From NCBI GenBank assembly GCA_030430725.1, contig JAUIKP010000231.1, positions 1 to 5,865 of the forward strand: 5,865 bases of DNA, written 5' to 3'. Source of the stretch: Nitrospiria bacterium. GTDB lineage: Bacteria; Nitrospirota; Nitrospiria; Nitrospirales; UBA8639. The notes beneath the pieces were generated by a model. That model ran no database searches and was not told the origin of the DNA. It saw only the letters and a program-made list of their open reading frames with translations. The position numbers and the translations under genes are program-made. Positions 1 through 4,889 of the stretch are shown here, one piece after another; the stretch's first letter is position 1, and each line of letters opens with the position of its first letter.

Positions 1-1119
1 CCAGGCCACCACCTGGGGTTTCATGGGTTTGTCTTTCCTGCTTCCCCGTTCTTCCATCAGTGTCCGCCATTTGGCCATGGCCGTTTGCGCCCGTTCCAAA
101 AATTTCCGGTGCTTGTTCCGTTGCAACATCGGCAATAACTCCTGGAGTGTTCTTCGGCAGTCGCCCACCAAACCGACTTCCACCGGATACCGGAGTCCGA
201 TTCGCGCCGGATCCAGATCGATCTGGATGGCCCGGGCCTGTCCGGGCTTGGGATAAAATTCCATATAGGGAAACGACGTGCCGATGAGAAACAGCGTATC
301 GCAATCCTCCAGGGCCTCCTGAGAGGGCGCGGTTCCTAACAATCCGATGCCCCCTGTCGTATAGGGACTATCGTCAGGTACCGACGCTTTTCCCAATAAT
401 GGTTTAATAATAGGCGCCCCCAGCAATTCGGCAATTTGTTCCAGTTCATCGGTGGCTTCCAAGGCCCCAGCCCCGGCCATGATGGCAATACGTTTTCCCT
501 CATTCAACACTGTGGCGGCCTGTTGCACATCGGCTGTATTGGGTAATCGCGCGCTACGGGAAAAGATTTCCATCGAATGGTGGGGAATATTGCGTTTGGA
601 ATAGCCTTTGTCTGCTTTTGTTTCTTGCAGATCGACGGGAAAATTAATGTGAGCCACCCCGCGATAGCTCAAAGCGGTCCGACAGGCCAAGTCGACCACA
701 TTCTCCACATGCGTTGCGCTCATCACCCGAGTGTTATAGACCACGACATCCTCAAAGACTCTGGTTAGATTCACGTCCTGCTGGGCATGGGTATCGATCA
801 AATCGTGAAAATGGTGACCGGTAACGGCCAGTACCGGTTGTTTCTCCATTTTGGCATCATACAAACCATTCAGAAGATGAAGCCCTCCAGGTCCTGAGGT
901 GGCCAGGCATACGCCAAGCTTTCCCGTGTATTTCGCATATCCGCAGGCCATCCAGGCTGCGGACTCTTCATGGCGAACCTGGATGAATCGTATGGTATCT
1001 TTACGTTGACGCAGGGCTTCCATTATTCCATTGATGCCATCTCCGGGAAGACCGAATATGACTTCTACGCCCCAATTTTGAAGTTTCTCTATCAATACGT
1101 CCGCGGCGGTTTTTGTCAT
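1..1119 (-). CDS. Thiamine-diphosphate-dependent enzyme, pyruvate oxidase/PoxB-like (C-terminus beyond left edge)
   Basis: The frame is open from ATG at 1119 to the window edge, giving 373 residues without a stop. The N-terminal TPP-binding (PYR) domain spans about residues 3-170. It has GLPGDGIN at 23-30, RHEESAAWMACGYA at 49-62 (E51 fits the Glu that activates the TPP aminopyrimidine) and ATSGPGGLHLLNGLYDA at 73-89. The central domain spans about 190-330 and includes GLLGTAP (259-265), IGTSFPYMEFYP (279-290) and IQIDLDPARIG (298-308). The LGT-FPY-FYP and IQID-P-IG patterns resemble E. coli PoxB more than acetolactate synthase. PoxB oxidises pyruvate to acetate and CO2 and passes electrons to quinone. 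The C-terminal PP domain with its GDG metal site, and any membrane-binding tail, lie outside the window, so the exact substrate is open. GAGAGG lies 10 nt before the ATG. It is the last visible gene of the minus-strand run, 67 nt after the ASRT homologue. Alternatives are another pyruvate or oxo-acid decarboxylase of this superfamily. Confidence 0.93.
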   Translation of the reverse strand, partial: MTKTAADVLIEKLQNWGVEVIFGLPGDGINGIMEALRQRKDTIRFIQVRHEESAAWMACGYAKYTGKLGVCLATSGPGGLHLLNGLYDAKMEKQPVLAVTGHHFHDLIDTHAQQDVNLTRVFEDVVVYNTRVMSATHVENVVDLACRTALSYRGVAHINFPVDLQETKADKGYSKRNIPHHSMEIFSRSARLPNTADVQQAATVLNEGKRIAIMAGAGALEATDELEQIAELLGAPIIKPLLGKASVPDDSPYTTGGIGLLGTAPSQEALEDCDTLFLIGTSFPYMEFYPKPGQARAIQIDLDPARIGLRYPVEVGLVGDCRRTLQELLPMLQRNKHRKFLERAQTAMAKWRTLMEERGSRKDKPMKPQVVAW

Positions 1120-1186
1120 GTTCTGAATTCCTCTCTTGTTTTCTCATGTGTGAAACACGCAATCTGTGCGTCGGCACATGAATGCG

Positions 1187-1567
1187 TTACGAATGGTCCG
1201 TATAGGCGATAGTAGACAGGAGAGCATTCTCGGCCTGCCGGGAATCCAGCCTGGTGTGTTGCACGACAATCGGCACATCGGACTCGAACAAGCTGGCGAA
1301 ATCGGTATCCTTGGGTATGGGTTCGGGGTCTTTCAAATCATTAAAGCGAATATGACTCGTTCGACGTGGGGGAACGGTGATCTGGTAAGGTCCTGCCGGC
1401 TCACGGTCCGCATAAAAAATTGTGACAACCACATGTGCCGGATCGTTGGAGACATTAAGCAGGCATGCGGTTTCATGACTCGTCATCTGCGGCTCAGGTC
1501 CATGGCTTTCCGCAGGGATATACCCTTCCGGAATGGCCCACCGTTTGGCCCCCATTGATGGACTCAT
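1187..1567 (-). CDS. Anabaena sensory rhodopsin transducer (ASRT) family protein, probable sugar/small-molecule sensor
   Basis: The product is 126 residues, the usual size of ASRT (about 125), and aligns end to end with the Anabaena protein as I remember it. Conserved blocks are W10-AIPEGYIP (to 18), SHET (30-33), FYADREPAGPY (51-61), VPPRRTSHIRFNDL (65-78), DTDFAS (87-92) and, nearly identical, the run from VPIVVQHTRLDSRQ (98-111) to AENALLSTIAY (112-122). ASRT is a soluble tetrameric beta-sandwich protein first described as the partner of a cyanobacterial sensory rhodopsin. Homologues in rhodopsin-less bacteria have been proposed, from operon context, to bind sugars. No signal peptide or membrane segment is seen. 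A longer reading to 1639 would add 24 residues foreign to the family. I chose ATG 1567 because AAGGGG lies just upstream and because it overlaps the previous gene's stop as ATGA. An internal ATG (Met5) is an alternative. The neighbours are a sugar oxidoreductase and a PoxB-like enzyme, so a metabolic sensing role is inferred. Confidence 0.93.
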   Translation of the reverse strand: MSPSMGAKRWAIPEGYIPAESHGPEPQMTSHETACLLNVSNDPAHVVVTIFYADREPAGPYQITVPPRRTSHIRFNDLKDPEPIPKDTDFASLFESDVPIVVQHTRLDSRQAENALLSTIAYTDHS

Positions 1568-1743
1568 GTACTCATTTCCCCTTCTGCTGGTTTTCTGTAA
1601 GCTTTTCCAAATTGGTCCCGCCGATGGCGACGTTCCCACTCCCTATCCAATTCAGCTTCTAGAAGGTAGGAAGGCACAGACCGATCGATATTCCCAGAAG
1701 AAGGTGACGCCTGAAAATCAATGTCGTTCCATTGTTCATTCAT
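1564..1743 (-). CDS. Small hypothetical protein (59 aa), translationally coupled to the ASRT homologue
   Basis: I do not recognise the family. The product begins MNEQWNDIDFQASPSSG, continues with a probably disordered stretch to about residue 24, then has one very charged, likely helical segment at about 26-50 (SYLLEAELDREWERRHRRD followed by QFGKAYRK). It ends in EGEMST. There is no signal peptide, cysteine or membrane segment, so it is probably cytosolic. Three things support it as a gene. AAAGGA lies 8 nt before the ATG. It fills the otherwise odd 218-nt gap between the oxidoreductase and the ASRT gene, starting 42 nt after the former's stop. Its TGA overlaps the ASRT start codon in an ATGA junction, the hallmark of translational coupling. 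An ATG 4 nt further in (1739) is out of frame. It could be a partner or regulator of the ASRT homologue, but function is unknown and homologues were not checked. Confidence 0.72.
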   Translation of the reverse strand: MNEQWNDIDFQASPSSGNIDRSVPSYLLEAELDREWERRHRRDQFGKAYRKPAEGEMST

Positions 1744-1785
1744 ACAGAGATTCCTTTCCGATTACCCCCAAAAGATGAATGCTCA

Positions 1786-2916
1786 TCATCCTGACGGGCT
1801 TTGAGCGTGGATAAGTCTGGGCTTGTTAACCGGGGGACGGTGAAGGTTTTGCCGAAGCGTTGGACGGCGTTTCCGCTCGACTCCTTTGACCGAAACGGGT
1901 TGCCCTTTGTGGGCTGAACGGTACAGCGCTTCAATAATGCGGACATCATGGAGGCCCTCATCGCCTGCCGGTTCAGGAACGGTATCGTTTAAAATGCTAT
2001 CCGAAAATTTCAAAAGCTGTGGAGCGAATTGATCACGTTTGGAAAAGGTTTGCTTTTTCTCTTTGCCGTTCACCGTCAGGTAATGAGTAATGGGTTCGAC
2101 ATATTCGTAGGCAGATGTCACCCGCAGTTGTCCCTTTGTCCCTACAATTCGAAACTCGGACACGTCGTCGGCTCCGAAACTACAGATAAAGGTCGCTAAC
2201 CGATCATCAGGGAATCGGAGCATGACCGCGCTCGTTTCTTCCACTTCGTCGAATCGGTCGTTCCCTTTTCCTGCCGTACTGGCAAATACCTCAAAAGGCT
2301 CAGCATGAAAAAGATTCCTGGCAGCATTCAGACAATAAATGCCGATATCCCAAAGCGTGCCTCCTCCGGTTTCTTCACGTAACCGGATATTATGTTTATC
2401 TTTGACCGGGAGACTAAAGGCGGAATGAAAATACCGGGGGTTGCCGATTTTCCCTGACTGAACTATTTGTATTGCCCGAAGATTGGCTTCTTCAAAATGG
2501 AGCCGGTAGGCGACCATCAATTTGACACCATAATGGTCCGCGGTGCGAATCATGGATTCACATTCCCTGACTGATAGGGCCATGGGCTTTTCACACAACA
2601 CATGAACGCCCGTTTTGGCAGCTCTGACGGTATATTCGCAATGCAAATGGTTGGGTAGCGCAATATACACGGCATCAATTTCTTCCTTTTTCAGACATTC
2701 TTCATATTGGTCATACGAATAGAGACCCTTGATGCCGTATTTTCCTCCCAATTGCTTTAATTTTTTAGGATCATTGGAAATTAATGCTGCTAAGAGCGAG
2801 TTGTGTTTCGCATGTCTGAATGCCGGAAGTACGGCGACTTGAGCGATATAGCCCAATCCCACCACTGCGTAACGAATTTTTTCAGTGCCGGTTGTCTTTT
2901 TGGGTGACCGTGCCAT
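1786..2916 (-). CDS. Gfo/Idh/MocA-family NAD(P)-dependent oxidoreductase, glucose-fructose-oxidoreductase-like
   Basis: The product is 376 residues. The N-terminal Rossmann domain has YAVVGLGYIA at 16-25 (G20 and G22 of the dinucleotide fingerprint), AVYIALPNHLH at 82-92, and the family's EKP motif at 109-111 with catalytic-type K110. The second half is the Gfo/Idh C-terminal alpha/beta domain. Here GGGTLWDIGIYCLNAAR (184-200) supplies D190 and Y194, with the same four-residue spacing as the Asp/Tyr pair of Zymomonas glucose-fructose oxidoreductase. YRLHFEEAN (137-145) and the GDEGLHDVRIIEALY-type helix near the end also match that group. Such enzymes oxidise or reduce sugars and their derivatives with NAD(P). 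The exact sugar cannot be read from sequence. Unlike the Zymomonas enzyme there is no Tat signal, so it should be cytosolic. A basic tail of about 30 residues after the domain is unusual. ATG 2916 is preferred to an upstream in-frame start at 2961 because AAGGAG lies 8 nt before it. It is the first gene of the minus-strand operon. Confidence 0.93.
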   Translation of the reverse strand: MARSPKKTTGTEKIRYAVVGLGYIAQVAVLPAFRHAKHNSLLAALISNDPKKLKQLGGKYGIKGLYSYDQYEECLKKEEIDAVYIALPNHLHCEYTVRAAKTGVHVLCEKPMALSVRECESMIRTADHYGVKLMVAYRLHFEEANLRAIQIVQSGKIGNPRYFHSAFSLPVKDKHNIRLREETGGGTLWDIGIYCLNAARNLFHAEPFEVFASTAGKGNDRFDEVEETSAVMLRFPDDRLATFICSFGADDVSEFRIVGTKGQLRVTSAYEYVEPITHYLTVNGKEKKQTFSKRDQFAPQLLKFSDSILNDTVPEPAGDEGLHDVRIIEALYRSAHKGQPVSVKGVERKRRPTLRQNLHRPPVNKPRLIHAQSPSG

Positions 2917-3339
2917 CCTGGGATCTCCTTGGAATCGTGTCAAAAGAGTTAGACCGATCAATTACTTCTAGCTTGTATCAGCGTTTTAATCGAAAATGAA
3001 CTGGAAAGAACCCTGGTTCCCAAACATATCAGTCAGAATTCAAACAACGCTGGAGAAGATTCCAATTAGAGGGGAAGAATAGGGAAAGACAGAACGAAGT
3101 CAAACGGAGAAAGCCCAGATGGAATTTTTCCTGTTAACAGGCAATTGCGGTAATTCATTTTGTGTCCGGTGGTAATCTTACTATTGGAATTCACTCTTCA
3201 TGTTTCATTTAGGAGTGCCGTCATCCTTCCGGACCGCCAGAACGTTTCCGTGTCCTTTCAAGGCAACGTGAGAGGGGATGACCAGACTTTCCCGTTCCGC
3301 ATGAATCCTAATCCGGTCACTTTCACCTTCTCGGCTTCC
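2917..3339. other. Intergenic region without a supportable gene
   Basis: This 423-nt stretch separates the PRC-barrel gene from the oxidoreductase operon and should hold the operon promoter. I find no convincing -35/-10 pair on the minus strand. The best is TTCATT, 17 nt, TACAAG, which is weak. A perfect 12-bp palindrome (CCTGTTAACAGG, 3130-3141) directly follows an inverted GGAA-TTT-TTCC element (3121-3131). There is no U-run placed to make either a terminator. The minus-strand frame of the PRC gene stays open for 47 codons past its stop (3199-3339), with no start codon or ribosome site of its own. The plus-strand open frame at 3160-3435 runs antisense into the PRC gene and shows no coding character. 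Confidence 0.6.
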
Positions 3340-3813
3340 TTAATCCCGAATCCCTGCTTCTTCGGTTGCAGGATTGAGATCCTCACTCTGGCCCGAAGCG
3401 GATTGCTCGTGGCGCATGGCGCCGTCTTCTTTTAGCGGTCTTTTTTCGCCAATAGGGGCTTCGGCTACCTGAACCAACATTTTCTCATCCTGTTTGGTCA
3501 GCGTAACCTCGGCCCATGGAATCGAATAATTTTCCGACCCGATCCCTAGAGTGCCGCCGAATGTGCCACCATAGGAGAGAACCATATACGATACTTTTCC
3601 TGTGTGTTGATCAATCAGTAAATCTTTGACCGTTCCGAGTTCTTTGCCGGCCTTGTCAATGACTGTATTCCCGATGAGGGTATTGGCATTGAGAAGAAGT
3701 TCCCTGGATGGTAGGGCTGACTCGCTAAGGGCGAAGGACATGCCGCCTCCTATGAGAGCAAAGGCCAATGCCATTCCGATCATGCCACTATTTTTGGGTC
3801 TTGTGTTCATCAT
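3340..3813 (-). CDS. PRC-barrel domain protein, exported or membrane-anchored
   Basis: The product is 157 residues. Positively charged residues near the N-terminus precede a hydrophobic segment at about 10-30 (MIGMALAFALIGGGMSFAL). This is a signal peptide or single membrane anchor; no lipobox cysteine is present. A PRC-barrel follows at about 41-120: LIGNTVIDKAGKELGTVKDL (46-65), then LIDQHTGKVSYMVLSYGG (65-82) and NYSIPWAEVTL (95-105). This is the usual order of an 'internal-dial' strand, a GKV-YMVLS strand and an IPW-like strand. The C-terminal 40 residues are polar and probably disordered. PRC-barrels act as small protein- or ligand-binding modules, often in envelope or stress-related proteins; no specific partner is evident here. 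AAAGGA lies about 8 nt before ATG 3813, and the tandem ATG at 3810 is an equal alternative. The gene stands alone downstream of a terminator-like hairpin, so it probably has its own promoter, although no good box was found. Confidence 0.85.
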   Translation of the reverse strand: MMNTRPKNSGMIGMALAFALIGGGMSFALSESALPSRELLLNANTLIGNTVIDKAGKELGTVKDLLIDQHTGKVSYMVLSYGGTFGGTLGIGSENYSIPWAEVTLTKQDEKMLVQVAEAPIGEKRPLKEDGAMRHEQSASGQSEDLNPATEEAGIRD

Positions 3814-3911
3814 GGTAACTTTCCTTTGGAAAAAGTAATTAAATGATGGTGATTGGATGTGTCCTCTTTTTGATCTATGAGGGATTGTGTGGTCACGAGA
3901 AAGTGATTAAG

Positions 3912-3947
3912 AAAAAACCGCCCGTGACCTCCGGGAACTTCACCGGT
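3912..3947 (-). terminator. Candidate intrinsic terminator after the 82-aa gene
   Basis: On the minus strand an ACCG...CGGT outer pairing encloses a CCCG-GAGGTCA-CGGG hairpin and runs directly into TTTTTT (3912-3917). It begins about 30 nt after the stop of the 82-residue gene and about 100 nt before the PRC-barrel start. The stem is short and the left arm has an 8-nt bulge, so strength is uncertain. Confidence 0.45.
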
Positions 3948-3976
3948 AAAGCCTTTTCTCATGGTTATTGCGTACG

Positions 3977-4225
3977 TTATTTCCCTCCCGGAAAAGGAAA
4001 AATTTTTCGATTTGATTCCAATTGGTTTTGAATGTGTTCAGTAATTGGAAAGGATATATAGGAAATTTGTCCAGGATTTTGATTTCTTAACAATTCATGA
4101 ACCGTTGCCGTTTTCTGCACCGGATTTGTGGTGTCAAAAGCATTGAAAATTATTAGCCCCCCTCCCGCCAGGCTCACAGCTAACGCCAGTCCGAAAAAAT
4201 CTTTAGTGGTGATGGGTGGGTTCAT
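3977..4225 (-). CDS. Small membrane-anchored hypothetical protein (82 aa)
   Basis: I do not recognise the family. A hydrophobic segment at residues 10-30 (FFGLALAVSLAGGGLIIFNAF) suggests a single membrane anchor or uncleaved signal, followed by about 50 polar residues. The N-terminal pattern resembles that of the downstream PRC-barrel protein: GLALAVSLAGGG here against GMALAFALIGGG there. HELLRNQ and GQISYIS faintly echo its RELLLNA and GKVSYMV segments. It may therefore be a shortened or diverged PRC relative, which is inference. I prefer ATG 4225, with AGGA 8 nt upstream, over an upstream start at 4267 that has only a poor ribosome site and would add a polar 14-residue leader. A perfect TATAAT lies upstream. 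The terminator-like hairpin downstream supports a single-gene transcript. Confidence 0.6.
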   Translation of the reverse strand: MNPPITTKDFFGLALAVSLAGGGLIIFNAFDTTNPVQKTATVHELLRNQNPGQISYISFPITEHIQNQLESNRKIFPFPGGK

Positions 4226-4291
4226 GGATGATTTCCTAAGAGTGAAATTTTGTTGGTTGTTGGTCATTTTCTTTAAATTTCTTCTTGTCTG

Positions 4292-4320
4292 ATTATAGAG
4301 AAAACGGAGGAAAATGTGCC
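4292..4320 (-). promoter_or_regulatory. Candidate sigma70-type promoter for the 82-aa gene
   Basis: Minus-strand TATAAT (4292-4297) matches the -10 consensus exactly. A weak -35 (GGCACA, 3 of 6) lies 17 nt upstream. Transcription would start near 4285, giving a leader of about 60 nt to the ATG at 4225. It reads away from the plus-strand gene at 4479, so the 253-nt gap is a divergent promoter region. Confidence 0.45.
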
Positions 4321-4430
4321 TGGATGAAACCCTTGTATCTGAAGTTATCTTCCCCTAAGAAGTTGCCCGGATGTTTTATGTTTTCCTGTTACAAGGGTTT
4401 TTGTCAGATGCTTTTAATCCTTTTCTGGAG

Positions 4431-4436
4431 GATAAT
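4431..4436 (+). promoter_or_regulatory. Possible -10 box for the 124-aa gene
   Basis: GATAAT matches TATAAT at 5 of 6 positions and lies about 43 nt before the start codon at 4479. The hexamer 16 nt upstream (TGCTTT) is a poor -35. A better TTGTCA lies 24 nt upstream, which is too far for a standard spacer. This is a weak call. Confidence 0.25.
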
Positions 4437-4478
4437 CGTAAAAGCCAGGAAAAATTTGAATAGAAAGAGGTGAACAAC

Positions 4479-4853
4479 ATGAAACGACAAAACATGGATA
4501 TCGGTCCCGTCATATTGGGAATTATTACCATTCTTTTGATGAATGCCTCTCATCTTCCTATGGGCTTGTCAGGATCAGGTGTTCACAAACCGGCAATTTC
4601 GGCCGAAGCAATCGGGCAAGGCCAGCCGGGATTGAATAAGGAACCCCGGAATCCGCAGGCGATCATTCCCCCGAATGATGCGGAGATGGTGGTGGAGCCG
4701 GATATTCCGCCGGATCCCGAGGCAGTGGTGACTCCTCCGGTGGTGGATCCGGAAATGGTATTGGATCCTTCCACCCGACAGCCCATGACTGAAGAGAAAC
4801 TGGAACAGATTACCCCCGAGGAACTACAAAAAAACGCGCCCGATGAAGAATAA
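4479..4853 (+). CDS. Membrane-anchored or secreted proline- and acid-rich protein (124 aa), hypothetical
   Basis: I do not recognise the family. After a short basic start (MKRQNMD), residues 8-31 are hydrophobic (IGPVILGIITILLMNASHLP and beyond), so the protein is exported or anchored. There is no lipobox. The rest is low-complexity, rich in Pro, Asp and Glu, and probably disordered. It contains three near-repeats with the pattern E-(M/A)-V-(V/L)-x-P: AEMVVEP, PEAVVTP and PEMVLDP. It ends in an acidic segment with two EE-L turns. ATG 4479 is chosen because AGAGGTG sits 6 nt upstream; a GTG start at 4470 overlaps that site and would add only three residues. The gene points away from the 82-residue and PRC-barrel genes and toward the decayed GH65 gene. 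No terminator hairpin was seen after it. A periplasmic spacer or adaptor role is only a guess. Confidence 0.7.
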   Translation: MKRQNMDIGPVILGIITILLMNASHLPMGLSGSGVHKPAISAEAIGQGQPGLNKEPRNPQAIIPPNDAEMVVEPDIPPDPEAVVTPPVVDPEMVLDPSTRQPMTEEKLEQITPEELQKNAPDEE

Positions 4854-4889
4854 CAGTCGATTCACTATGAGCAGAGTGCTGAAGACATT

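Noticed and set aside
23..1212. Several plus-strand open frames opposite the TPP enzyme (for example 23-256, 577-768, 970-1212)
   Set aside because: They are antisense to a long conserved coding frame and show no family features.
1166..1778. Plus-strand open frames at 1166-1558, 1465-1662 and 1533-1778
   Set aside because: They are antisense to the ASRT homologue and the small coupled gene, both of which have better evidence.
1774..1787. GATGA-ATGC-TCATC inverted repeat at the oxidoreductase stop, followed by TTTT on the minus strand
   Set aside because: The five-base AT-rich stem is too weak for a terminator, and the next gene begins about 30 nt later in the same direction.
2938..2943. Perfect TTGACA -35 hexamer on the minus strand upstream of the oxidoreductase gene
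   Set aside because: It lies only 21 nt before the ATG, so the matching -10 would overlap the start codon. The base match there is poor and a leaderless transcript conflicts with the good ribosome-binding site.
3130..3141. 12-bp perfect palindrome CCTGTTAACAGG
   Set aside because: It is a possible operator or chance; a single copy with no U-run and no partner site does not support a call.
3160..3435. Plus-strand open frame of 91 codons
   Set aside because: It has no ribosome site or recognisable domain and runs antisense into the PRC-barrel gene.
4285..4473. Plus-strand open frame of 62 codons in the divergent promoter region
   Set aside because: It starts at TTG without a ribosome site and overlies the -10 box of the 82-residue gene. 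Its composition looks like AT-rich non-coding sequence.
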